From Paroedura picta (Eukaryota > Chordata > Lepidosauria > Squamata > Gekkonidae), in assembly GCF_049243985.1 (NCBI RefSeq), contig NC_135373.1:98823213-98887212 (forward strand): 64,000 nucleotides of DNA, given 5' to 3'. A model generated the notes under the pieces. That model was not told where the DNA came from. It worked only from the letters and a program-made list of their open reading frames with translations, and did no database searches. Positions 54,163 through 64,000 of this stretch are shown piece by piece. Made by a program: the position numbers and the translations under genes. Position 1 is the stretch's first letter, and each line of letters starts with the position of its first letter.

Positions 54163-54835
54163 AAAAGGGAAGAGGGACTGCTGCTACTACAGATATGCTT
54201 CTGATCTTCTCAGATGTTAGGAAAAATGGTTACAGTGTATGCATCCAAAACCCATCCTAAGGCAACAATAAGAGCGCACATGAGAGAGAGAAAGCAGACC
54301 GATTATTAGGTGATGTTAATACTTTGGTGTAGGTAGATAAGAGAGCGAAGACTTTTCTGTGTACACATTAACTATCAAGAACAGCTGAGTTCTGTAAAAC
54401 ATGAAAATTAAGCAGATTTACTTATTTTGCAAAAAAATTACTTTGCTAGTCACCGAGAAGTGCAAGGACCACTCAGATCTTACTGAGCTCGTCTGATACC
54501 AGAGATTTCACTACAGAGCCAGGTCTCACTGGACAGACTTACTGAGGAGGAAGCAGCCTTCTTGTGTATACAAAGAGCCCGAGCCCACCCCCACCCCCGA
54601 GCGCTCTACAATTCGCCCTTGCAAACTTTGGTGTGCCTTCCAGCCCCTGTAGTACAACTGTTCTAGACCAGGGCTTCTATAAGTGGATTTCAGGCACTGA
54701 AATGACAGAAAGAATGCCAGGAACACACATCTAGCATCGTTCATGCCACTGTCTTAAGAATTTTTCACTAGCAACACTAAGAATGCCTTGCGGTACCTAA
54801 TGTGTCATTTGTGATAGTTTAAGAACCACAGCATC

Positions 54836-55140
54836 CTGATCCGGATGGCCCAGGACAGCCTGATCTTGGAAGCTAAGCAGGGTCAGTTTGTTCTTAGGTA
54901 AGCGACCATCAAGGCCAGGGGTGGGCCAACTGTGCCCCTCCAGATGTCCATGGACTACAATTCCCATTCCCAGCAAATGGTGGCAGGCGGTCATGGGAAT
55001 TGTAGTCCATGGACATCTGGAGGGCCACAGTTGGCCCACCCCTGATCAAGACAATCCAGTCGCTGTGCAGAAGCAGGCAGTGGCAAAACACCTCTGAACA
55101 TCTCTTGCTTTGGTGTTGCTGTGACTTGATGGGAATTGGC
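54836..55140 (+). mobile_element. 5S-rRNA-derived SINE split by a hAT MITE
   Basis: Left part 54836-54915 has TTGGAAGCTAAGCAGGGTCA; right part 55045-55140 has GCAGTGGCAAAACACCTCTG and GCTGTGACTTGATGGG. The MITE between them duplicated 8 bp of the SINE. Confidence 0.82.
54916..55044. mobile_element. Palindromic hAT MITE nested in a 5S-type SINE
   Basis: 129 bp with CAGGGGTGGGCCAAC ends. Flanks ATCAAGGC (54908-54915) and ATCAAGAC (55045-55052) are the duplicated SINE target; SINE sequence resumes on the far side. Confidence 0.9.
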
Positions 55141-55149
55141 ACCTCTTCC

Positions 55150-57120
55150 AAGAATTACAGCAGCCCAGTGGAAGCCACTTGAAACAAGCCCTGCACGGTG
55201 GTTGCTCCGTGCAGTGGCAGAAAATTGCCTAGCAATTTGTCCCTCACATGCCTGGTTTCTGGAATGATGCCAGCAGGCTGTTTCAAGCCGTTCCCAGCTG
55301 GAGAGGGTAATGCACAGGCCTCTTGTCACAATACAGAAAGCACGAGAAAAGGCAATTTTCATTGAGGTTTCAAATGATGGGAGATGAAAATCCCACCAGG
55401 ATCATATTGCCCTCCGCTAGGCCAAATTGCCTCATACACTTCCATGACGTCTTCAGTGCGAAATCTAAGGGAGGCAAGTCTAATGGACATAATAGATATA
55501 TCTGATAAACAAGGTAGACCTCTGCTCCGCTCCAACAATGCTTTTCTTAAGGTTCTTAGGAATGCCTGAAAGCATCCTTGCATACTGAACTCAGGAGAAA
55601 TGAGGAGACAGTGTGATAGTTATTTGAAATATCCTAAGACTCTCCAACAAACGAGAACGCACACAATAGTGTAGTAGGGCAATTGAGGGAATAACAAAGA
55701 AATCAACTAGGTACAGTTTTATTACAAAGCAGAAAAATATCCTCACCCTAACTCTGTTTAGGCACACCTTGAGAATTTCAAAGGATAATTACTTCTAAAC
55801 AGGACAGAAGCCTAAAGCTGTGCATCAGGCAACACTTCCTCAATGCAAGAATGGTCAGACAATGTACCCCAGGGAAGTGACAAAGAGGGTTTTTAAACAG
55901 GATACTGGATGAGCCCATATTAAGCACAAGTATTAAGCCCAGGGTCCTTGGCACAAGGTTTGCCTTAAATATCAGCCATGCAGCTGTGAAATCCTTTCAT
56001 TAGTTATCCACTCAGAGTAAACGAAGCTATTTATTTTAAGGATTTCAAACATAACCAACCCCCTTTTGCAAATGTTCCACTGGCCACTCTCTTTTGCCCC
56101 CTGGCAAAATGGCTTATGGAGGGAGCGTCTGATGGATTTACCTTCACAACGGCTGCTAAGTTATTTGCCAGGTCAGCTTCCAAGTGGCTTGCACCTATTT
56201 CAGCCATGTTAGGGAAATGCCTCCACTCTGCAGAAAAAAGAAATAATCAACTAGAAAAGTTAAGATCAAGGATGATACAAGATGTACTTCACACAGACCC
56301 CTGACCACACAAAGGAGCATTCACAGAAAATACATTATTGGCAGGAATCTCACAGCTTGAAATCTCACACATGATTTATATGCTGGGGTAGCCCTTCTGT
56401 CTCACAACCCAAATTCCCTCCATCCACCAGAGCTGGCTCTAAGGCCGCAAAAGGCTTGTTTCATTAAACGCTAGTCTTTATGGTGCCACAAAGTCCTTTT
56501 TGTTTTCCGATTTTCACTCAACTATCAGTTTTTTCTCTGCTTAAGCCCTTCCCCCCACTCATATCAGCCAGTGTTTTGATTCACATAAGCTTATATTTAG
56601 AAAAACGTGTTGGTGTCTATGGTGCTATTAGACTTGAATTGTATTCTCCCCCCCTCCACAAAAAAAACAACAACTGTATTTCTCTCAATAGGACCAAACC
56701 TGCTACGATGGCAGGAACACCTGCATAAAATTCACATTAAGTGGGAGTGAACAACTATTTATAAAATCCCCCCCAAAAACTGTGCAGACCAAAGAGGGGG
56801 ACAAAGTTTCCCCTCCCTCATCTTCTTTTAGGTTGCATTGCTTGAAGCATTGTTTTCTCCCAGTTCTGCTCATCAGAAGTGAACCTAACTGCAAGAACAA
56901 CGATCCGATACAGCACTAGCTAGGCAAAACAAAGGGAACTTGGCAGTATTTAGCTGTTCTTATTTTTGTGTGTGATTTACTGTAGTAACTAGATCCTTAC
57001 ATTTCCTCCAGGCCACACTGGCTAGGGATTTTGTGCGTGTAAACAAAAAAATAGTGGTGGTGGTGGGGGGGGAGAAGCATCATCTAGGCATGGAATTGGG
57101 GATTACTGTGGGTGGGATGG
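55150..57120. other. CHADL-L3MBTL2 intergenic, nothing recognised
   Basis: No exon or clear repeat. Part may be CHADL 3' UTR if a distal polyadenylation signal (about 57505 or 57625) is used. Confidence 0.35.
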
Positions 57121-57124
57121 TAGT

Positions 57125-57190
57125 TGTGAACTTCCTGAATTCTGCAGTGGGTTCAATGATCCTGGAAGTCCCTTCCAAATCTATGATTAC
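57125..57190 (+). mobile_element. Short CR1 3'-end remnant
   Basis: ATGATCCTGGAAGTCCCTTC followed by CAAATCTATGATTA resembles the last 60 bp of CR1. Confidence 0.5.
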
Positions 57191-57671
57191 TTGCATCTCC
57201 AGCTTTCTACAGGAATATGCATGAGAGTCTCAGATCCCATTCACCACAGTGGTGCACTTCACAGCCCTCCCTCCATATAGAAATGTGTAATCTTCTACAG
57301 ACTGATGGCTAAAACATGCAAGCACACAGATTGCCATCGATCAGGAAATTAGCTCCCATTGATAAAACCCCTACCAATCATTCTGGGTACTGGACGAACA
57401 AGGAAATAGGTAGCTGCTACAAGACTGGGACAGATTTCATATCTCATCAAACCAATGAGTTATACACATGACTGGAAACAAAATCTGGGAACCACACTGA
57501 AATCAAAATAAAAACATCACATTGATGTAGCCCTGTTCCCTATGTGTACTAAGTAAGTGTAGAACCTTTACCAGTATGCCTGTTCTTAGTTTATGTAATT
57601 CTGCTACCCTTTATGTTATGACTAATAAAGCTGATATGTAAGAGCCACGGGTGCAACTTCAGTCAATGCAC

Positions 57672-57760
57672 ATTTAGCAGCATGGTGTAGCAAGTTAAAG
57701 CAGTGGACTCTAATCTGGAGAAAGGGGGTTGAATTCCCAACTTTTTTGACTGCATTGAAC
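57672..57760 (+). mobile_element. tRNA-SINE head fragment
   Basis: GCAGCATGGTGTAGCAAGTT, GTGGACTCTAATCTGGAG and GGTTGAATTCCC resemble a SINE head; the rest is not recognisable. Confidence 0.5.
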
Positions 57761-57973
57761 ATAGAGACAGTTATTGAGAAACCCACTGTAACTCTGCACC
57801 CATTGCAGTTCTGTTGGGGAGTTAATTCCCCATGTTTTGTAACTGATTTGATTCCATGATGTCTTTGAGAGACAAAGCAACACCACCAACAAACCTGTCC
57901 CTCTATGTCCTACCTACAGAGCTCATACCTAGTACTCCATAGATTCCACCCATTACAGAATGTTTCTGATGTG

Positions 57974-58130
57974 TCTGTTGTTGTTAGGTGAGAAGTCATG
58001 TCTGACCCATCGCGACCCCATAGACAATGATTCTCCAGGCTTTCCTGTCCTCCACCATTCCCCAGAGTCCATTGTGTCTACTATATCTAAATTGTCACTG
58101 AATGCCAATCACTCCATTTTGCACTATCTT
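57974..58130 (-). mobile_element. BovB 3'-end fragment
   Basis: The plus strand reads TTGTTGTTAGGTGAGAAGTC followed by GACCCATCGCGACCCCAT, the reverse complement of the BovB 3' terminus at 35780-35845. Similarity fades after about 58070. It may be a short BovB or a SINE with a BovB tail. Confidence 0.75.
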
Positions 58131-58214
58131 GGCTTGTTAATCTAGTACCTTTTGGGTCATGAATCAGCCTAGTTACAGCTTCCATCTTTGAACAAAATGA
58201 ATTTCAGACTAACT

Positions 58215-58593
58215 CAGGCTTTCTCAACCAGGGTTTCGTGAATGGCCCTGGAAAGGTTTCGTGATTGGGTGGGAGTTAGTTAATTTTTAATATATTTTTT
58301 ACATTTGCTAAACATTTATCAGGTCTAGAACTCTATGATGGGCCTGGAGGGGGTGGGAAGGGGAGGGGCCCCGGGCAGGCATGTTCACATAGGGTTGTGC
58401 ACTTCGGCTGCCGAAGTGGCCGTTCCAGCCCAAAGCAGTCAGCGCCATGGAACAGCCGCTTCGGCAGCTGAAGCACACAACCCTAGTTCACAGCTGTGCT
58501 TCCCCAACCATATTTTACAAGATCGTGCCACTTCTGGGGTTTCTTGAAGCCTGAAGCAAGGTTTCTCAACAGTAAAAAAAGTGAGAAAGGCTG
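58215..58593. mobile_element. Old hAT element, degenerate flanks
   Basis: Starts CAGGCTTTCTCAACC and ends GTGAGAAAGGCTG; its right end in reverse matches the left end of the 27342 element. Flanks GACTAACT and CTCTAATT agree at five of eight positions. Confidence 0.6.
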
Positions 58594-59439
58594 CTCTAAT
58601 TCCATGTAGTCTAACATCCATCTAACATCAGAAATTGTGACTTTTGCTGAGACTGCCACAATTACGCACAGAGTGATGGTTCTGCCTTCTGCTTAGGCAC
58701 ATCTAAGTGTAAAGGAGTGGTACACATTGGGAAAACCCCTTAATATTAGGGATGGACTCGAACCAGCTGACAAACCTAAGCTCATCATAAATTTTTGCAC
58801 AATTTATGGATCTCTGTGGCAGTTTGTGAAGCAGCCAGGAGAAACAGAGAAGGAAAGCTTAGCTCAGCCTCATTTAAACTTTGCTATTAGCTCCTTGAGG
58901 CTTTTCACAGGAAGCAACAGTAGGGGATTTAGGCCCTGGTTTCTGGTTCCTGGCAAAAGCTGCAGCAAACAGAAAGAAAGGCTTAAATGGAAGGGGCAAA
59001 GTGTCTTCCTGGTGGCAATTCACCCCCACCTTTCTGCTGGCTGCAGCTCATAGCATCCGGGAAAGGGAAACGAAGCGTCTTCCCTGGCTATCCCCGCCCC
59101 CCTTCTCCAGGTGCATGGACAGGGAAAAAGGAGAAGAAAAGCCTCTTCCCTGTCAATCCCACTCTCCTTTCCCCTGGCTGCAGGCAACACCTGCAACTCT
59201 GATGAACAAGGCGCCCAGTCTCATGAGCAATGACAGCTCAGAGTGATGTGCTGCTTTGTGGTACTGAGAAGATGTTACAGGTATGGGGTTTTGCTTGGTG
59301 CCAAAGTAAACAATGAATGAGAGGGGAATTAAGCCATACCTGTCTCTACCCCATAGGAGTGACATACCAGCATGCTGCCCCCCTTGCCCAATCAGAAATG
59401 CAGAAAAGTCCAGGACGAAAACAGGTTTGAAACCCCAAC

Positions 59440-60075
59440 TTTATTTTTTGAGCAGCTTTTCTTTGCAGTCCAGAAGTAGCCTTTTCTCTTTAAAATCCTC
59501 ATGCCTTGAAGATTAGTTGATTAGTAAAAGCCTCTTGCTTCAACAACTTGACTAACCATGCTGAGCATGGAATAAGAGAATGGGACATTTTTGTTTGTGT
59601 CTGAGGGGTGGGCTTTACAAGGAATTTTACTGGCAGAAGCGTGTCCTCTCAGTCCAATGGCAAGCAAGCAATAAACAAAAGCTGACAACACAATACAGAA
59701 AGTGACAAAGGTAACATGGAGAACAGAAGCAAGACGTGTAGTGTTTCCCCCTCCATAGCACAGAATAGCCATGGCTTATCTATGCACAGGATCAATTTGA
59801 CCACTTGAAGGGAGGGAAAAGATGCTAAGTGGAGAAATTCGTCTTCTGTTCCTGCTATAGTGCTTAGAAAAGCAGCACAGGTTTGCATTTCTACCCAGTA
59901 TGATTAAGTCTATTTTCCAAGAGCATTTTTGGGGTGAAAAATGGCCATTTTCTACAAATTACAACTTCGTAAAATCTGCTCCTCATCCCAAGTCCTCAAA
60001 CAAGCCTAGTGAGCCATTCTGTCATTCATAAGAATACTGTGCAAGATAACAAAGTCTCTTTGCTGCCCTAGAAGT
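59440..60075 (-). other. L3MBTL2: L3MBTL2 3' UTR (inferred)
   Basis: On the minus strand the stop at 60076 is followed by about 635 nt without a recognisable repeat, up to AATAAA (plus-strand TTTATT at 59440-59445). The cleavage site is inferred. Confidence 0.45.
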
Positions 60076-60359
60076 TTAGTCCACATCCTCATCCTTCAGG
60101 CAGCCAATCAGCACAGGACTCTTCGGGGCTTCCTCTTCCATTTCCTCATCTTTGATGGAACTGCTCAATACGGCGCTTAACGGAGCTTCTGATTCCATGT
60201 CCTCGTCTTTTAAGGAACCAGTTAGCGCAGGACTCCTTGGGACCTCTGGCTCCATGTCCTCACCTTTTACACAGCTGATTGGTATTGGAAGTTGTGGCGC
60301 TTCAGAAGCTGTCCCTGAGTCGTCAAAAACTTCTTCTTTTACCTGCACAGCAACAACTG
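60076..60359 (-). CDS. L3MBTL2: L3MBTL2 terminal exon with repeated SUMO-type motifs
   Basis: The acceptor TTTCACAG just upstream of 60359 is the one that keeps frame with the previous exon (AVVAVQVKEEV). A later CAG at 60343-60345 would break the frame. The exon encodes three modules of 19 residues, each opening with a hydrophobic-Lys-x-Glu motif followed by an acidic patch and a Ser/Pro turn, then a final LKDEDVD and TAA. Confidence 0.78.
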
Positions 60360-62805
60360 CTGTGAAAGAGAAGAGAAGGAGACATTCCCATCACTGGACT
60401 TCGCCTCAGTCATTCCCTCAGCCAGACAACACAGAGTGGTTGGCAAGAGACACACAATAATATGCCACTAAAACTGAATTCGTACTGTGTGCTATTCTGT
60501 GCTGAATACGACAAAAATAATGCATTTGTTATAAAGGGAAATGGTGATGGACCAGCTTTTCGGTGTTTCCTTTTGTCAAAAGGGTTAGAAGTTTATTGTT
60601 TTTTAAAAGGAGAGTTTTCAGAGTTTTGTAGCAAGCAGAATCAACACTGCAAGTAAGATTTCATTCTGTGATGCGTACTAAGTAACACCAGTTTTCCTAG
60701 GTATCAGTAAACGCCTTCCTCCCAATATCAGCAGAAAAGGAATAATAAGAGCTTTTTTACCTTGCTTTACTGTCCGAAGGTGTGTCAAAGTGGCTTACAA
60801 TCGCCAACCCTTCCTCTTCCTACAATAGGCACCTTGTGTGGCTGAGAGAGCTCTGAGAGAACTGTAAGTGGCCCAAGGCTGGCTGCATGTGGAGGAGTGG
60901 CAAACCGAACCTGGTTCTCCAGATTAGAGGCTGTCACAATCACCACACCAAACTCGCTCTCAAATAAGGATAAGATCTCTAGCTATGGTACTCTGGAATG
61001 TGACCACAATTTATTAGAATATGCAGAATTCAATGCTTGCTATGGAATACTGAGCTCATTTTAATGAAATTGAGTAAACTGTCAGCCTTTGTGGCTCTGT
61101 AAGAAAAAAAACTTGGAAATGTTCTAGAAATCCCTTTTCAATGCTTGGCAGCTACAGGGATATACATGGAACTTCTTACTGCTAAGACAGCATAACGTAA
61201 ACATCACTTAGGCAGTGCCTACAAGTTGAATATAGATGCATGTCTACATAAATTGCAAAGTGTGGTTTGGGCAGTTATATACAGGGTGAACTAACCGCAC
61301 CACACAATTTGCATAGTGGAAGAAAGCTATCTTTGTATTTATGGTACAGCAAAAGAACAAATGGCATGAGTTATACTACCCATAATAATTTCTCTTTAAA
61401 ATATACAATCAGTTCTTCTTGGCTGCTAAGACATGGGTGCAGGCACAACCCAAATGAAGACACGAGGCCCTTCAGACACGAGGCCGTCCATCATTTGCCC
61501 ACTCTAGTTTGTAAAAATGTATGGGAACTACTACTACCAAAACACACCCACATAGTTCAAGAAGATGTAGCTGAGAATGGATCATTGTATTCCAATTTGT
61601 TACCAGGATTTAGAAGAAGAAGAAGAGTTGGTTCTTATATGCCGCTTTTCTCTACTTAAAGATGGTTCAAAACGGCTTACAGTCACCTTCCCATTCCTCT
61701 CCCCACAACAGACACCCTGTGGGATGGGTGAGGCTGAGAGAGCCCAGCTTTATCAGCGCTGTGGCAAGCCCAAGGTCACCCAGCTGGCTGCATGTGGGGG
61801 AGTGCAGAACCGAACCTGGCATGCCATGCTCCTAACCACTACACCACTACACCAAAATGGCTCTAGTTCACAGAGAAGACAAAATTACATATTATTATAT
61901 GTTACTGTACTCTGAAGGGAAAATATACTTCATTTACCTCATGGCAGGATCTGGGATTTGGGCACTGAACCCTGTTTTGGACTGCTAGAACCAATAAATG
62001 GCATCATTTTTTTCAGTAAACAAGGGTCATTCCTTCTTCCAAGGTTTGGGGGACACTCACAGATCCTCCACTCCGTTAATGGTACTCTTCCCTTGCCCAG
62101 CTCTCCCTCATGGCCCAGCTATATCCCTCCCCCCACTTACCTTCATCAGGAGCTGGTTTCAGTGAGTCATCACTGCCCACATGCCTGCCTTTCTTTGGTT
62201 TTGGAGCTGCCAGTTTCTTTGCTGCTTGCTTCAGGGAACGGGCTTTAGCAGTCATTTTTTTCCCTTTGGAACACAAGAGGAAAGTGTTAGGAAAACCAGA
62301 CTCACCTTATTGTTGCCATCATTTGCTGCCCTTCCTCCCAGGAGCACAGAATGCTGATGGCAGCTGAGCTTGTATCTGGGCTGTACCACTTTCAGCCACA
62401 GGAGAGGGCTCCTGTTACTGTGGCTACAGAGTAGAGAATAGATCTCAACTTGGGCTTCCTGCATATTATCCCACCCTTCCCTGGTGGCTCATTTAAAATA
62501 GAAATTCTCTTTTGCGCTACTGCAACCCCTTTGTTAGCCATTGTTAGACTGGCTGTGTTGGCCATTGTTAGACTGGCTGTGGTACAGAGCCATACTAAGA
62601 CACTACGATTATGAGAGAGTGGAGTTAGCATTTATGTGGGGTTTGGAAGCATATTTTTTGCCTAATACTGAAATAGAAAAACATGTGCTAGACCTATGTC
62701 TGAATATGCCACACACAAAATAGTTTAATTATCACTTACTTTTCTTCCCATACGGCTTCCGCTTCTTCTTTGGCACTTCCTTGGCGGGTGCTGGTGACAC
62801 GGGCT
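60076..62805 (-). CDS. L3MBTL2: L3MBTL2 C-terminal coding exons (partial gene)
   Basis: L3MBTL2 is a nuclear MBT-domain protein of a non-canonical Polycomb (PRC1.6-type) repressor complex. Three minus-strand exons, 62805-62740, 62263-62141 and 60359-60076, join in phase (1, 1) and encode 156 residues to the stop. The MBT repeats must lie beyond the right edge. What is seen: a basic segment (KKKRKPYGKKRKKMTAKAR), then an acidic tail with VKEE, VKGE, LKDE, IKDE and LKDE. Mammalian L3MBTL2 is SUMOylated near its C terminus on comparable motifs. Identity rests on these traits plus the conserved RANGAP1-CHADL-L3MBTL2 order with L3MBTL2 convergent on CHADL. I cannot align it to a reference here. 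Confidence 0.78.
60748..60965 (-). mobile_element. Older tRNA-derived SINE
   Basis: CAAAGTGGCTTACAATCGCC, GGCTGGCTGCATGTGGAGGA and GAACCTGGTTCTCCAGATTA match the family of the 61614 copy in order, with more changes. Confidence 0.65.
61614..61858 (-). mobile_element. tRNA-derived SINE
   Basis: AGAAGAAGAAGAGTTGGTTC at the left is the reverse of the 14662 copy tail, and CTAACCACTACACCACTACA at the right is the reverse of its A box. Between L3MBTL2 terminal exons. Confidence 0.82.
62141..62263 (-). CDS. L3MBTL2: L3MBTL2 exon n-1 (Lys/Ala-rich)
   Basis: 123 bp, entering and leaving after one codon base. Encodes KKMTAKARSLKQAAKKLAAP and further to DSLKPAPDE. Acceptor TTCCAAAG, donor GTAAGT. Confidence 0.75.
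62740..62805 (-). CDS. L3MBTL2: L3MBTL2 exon n-2 (basic, proline-rich)
   Basis: 66 bp with acceptor GTGACAG and donor GTAAGT. Encodes PVSPAPAKEVPKKKRKPYGK and one more Lys, then one base of Arg. It resembles a nuclear localisation signal. Confidence 0.75.
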
Positions 62806-63858
62806 CTGTCACCAAGAAAAGAGAAGATTCATAATTTTTATCCGACAATTCCCCACAAAAGGCTGAAGACACATTACACAGGTGATACAAATTTAAAACA
62901 GTACATCTAATTAGCCAATAACCAGAACTAATCCCTATAACAGATCAATGCAACTACCAGATCAATAAAGAGGATTCTAAGCCATTCAGAGATCCATAAT
63001 GCCAAAAGCTCTAGATTGTTTATATTTACCTGTAAGTTCACACCTGAAGCCAGCATTGAGCAGAAGATCCTAATTAAAGCTATAAATACAGCCATTAAGC
63101 AGTAGCTAAGTATGAAGTAGTCTCCAGGCAAGAAGCTTCAAGATTAGTTCCTGGTTTAAGCAGGCAAGGATTTTTTGTGTTGGGGAGCAGGAAAGTTGTG
63201 GGTCAGTCAAAATAATGATTCTATTGCTTTCCAAACATGCTTCCAAATTTATTCTGGGACCACATATGTTAACTTTGTTACTATATTAACTTTGTTTTGC
63301 AACGAAAAGCCACAAAGATAGAGCATAACTTGGAGTGAGATTGTAAAAGTCTGAACAAATAAAGGAGTATAATCCAAAGGCCACCGTTATTTGGTGTGAG
63401 CAGGCTGGATGCTTGCAAGGAGCTGGCAAGTGGGTGCTCTTGTTTTGTAGCAGCGGAGTCTACTAAATAACCTTCTAAATGCCCCTTAGAATTCATAGCC
63501 AAAACTTCATCCTCAACAGCAGAACTATTTTCAGGAGATGGAAGATGTTTTACATGTCCTTTTCAAATATGAGAGTCGGAAACATTTTTAGAGTTAAGAA
63601 GCAGATCATTAAATTCTGCATTAGCTGCTACATTCCTTGGCGTCATGGAGAATGAACAAGACAAGGAAGTAGGAAGCTTACAGGAAGTACTGGCCAAGAT
63701 GCAGCCACACTGACCCCTGCTGATTATAGAAGAGAGCAACACCTGAAGAGACGCTCCACATGACTTGGGATGCCAAGGAAGACCTGGGAAAACTGACTAA
63801 GGTTGCATCTACTAGAGATCCCCACAGGAAACAAGAGCAAACCAAAGACATGCTAAGG

Positions 63859-63995
63859 CAGGGGTAAGTCAAACTGTGGCCCTCCAGATGTTCATGGACT
63901 ACAATTCCCAGGAGCCCCTGCCAGCGAATGCTGGCAGGGGCTCATGGGAATTGTAGTCCATGGACATCTGGAGGGCCACAGTTTGACTACCCCTG
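63859..63995. mobile_element. Palindromic hAT MITE at the right edge
   Basis: 137-bp copy; left flank TGCTAAGG (63851-63858), right flank cut after TGCTA by the window end. It would fall in an L3MBTL2 intron. Confidence 0.88.
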
Positions 63996-64000
63996 TGCTA

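Noticed and set aside
60152-60460. Plus-strand 102-codon frame opposite the L3MBTL2 terminal exon
   Set aside because: It is the antisense shadow of a repetitive acidic coding exon.

Overview
The window is vertebrate nuclear DNA, most likely from a squamate reptile (probably a lizard; the species cannot be fixed). The genes are split into many short GT-AG exons. The introns carry BovB, CR1 and L2 LINEs, 5S-rRNA-derived and tRNA-derived SINEs, short palindromic hAT elements and a Helitron-like element. A BovB LINE with a complete reading frame beside 5S-type SINEs is typical of squamates.

Three host genes can be read, in the order RANGAP1 (+), CHADL (+), L3MBTL2 (-). This is the same order and relative orientation as on human chromosome 22q13. 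RANGAP1 is complete: a CpG-rich promoter and noncoding exon 1 near 6540-6848, then 15 coding exons from 13077 to 36162 encoding 586 residues. It is the cytoplasmic/nuclear-pore GTPase-activating protein for Ran. CHADL is complete in its coding part: four coding exons, 48036-54162, 739 residues, a secreted leucine-rich-repeat matrix protein. L3MBTL2 enters from the right edge; only its last three coding exons (62805-60076, 156 residues) are inside the window. They encode a basic linker and a C-terminal tail with five SUMO-type motifs. CHADL and L3MBTL2 converge tail to tail. The three genes do not share a pathway.

Region by region: 1-6540 is upstream sequence with SINEs and a CR1 fragment, and a CpG-richer patch at 200-720. 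6540-7010 is the RANGAP1 promoter. Intron 1 (6849-13038) holds two hAT-type elements and a 1.39-kb palindrome-rich Helitron-like element. The later RANGAP1 introns hold hAT elements, L2 and BovB pieces, and in the last intron a full-length BovB with target-site duplications. 36163-48023 is the RANGAP1 3' UTR plus an intergenic region with few recognisable repeats. 48024-54162 is CHADL, with an L2 copy in its last intron. 54163-59440 is intergenic with 5S SINE, BovB and hAT remnants. 59440-62805 is the 3' end of L3MBTL2.

The observations most worth a second look are the Helitron-like palindrome array, the apparently intact BovB, the 57-bp repeat of SUMO motifs in L3MBTL2, and the shared nnnTAnnn target-site signature of the hAT elements, whose arms also carry a ZNF143-like core.
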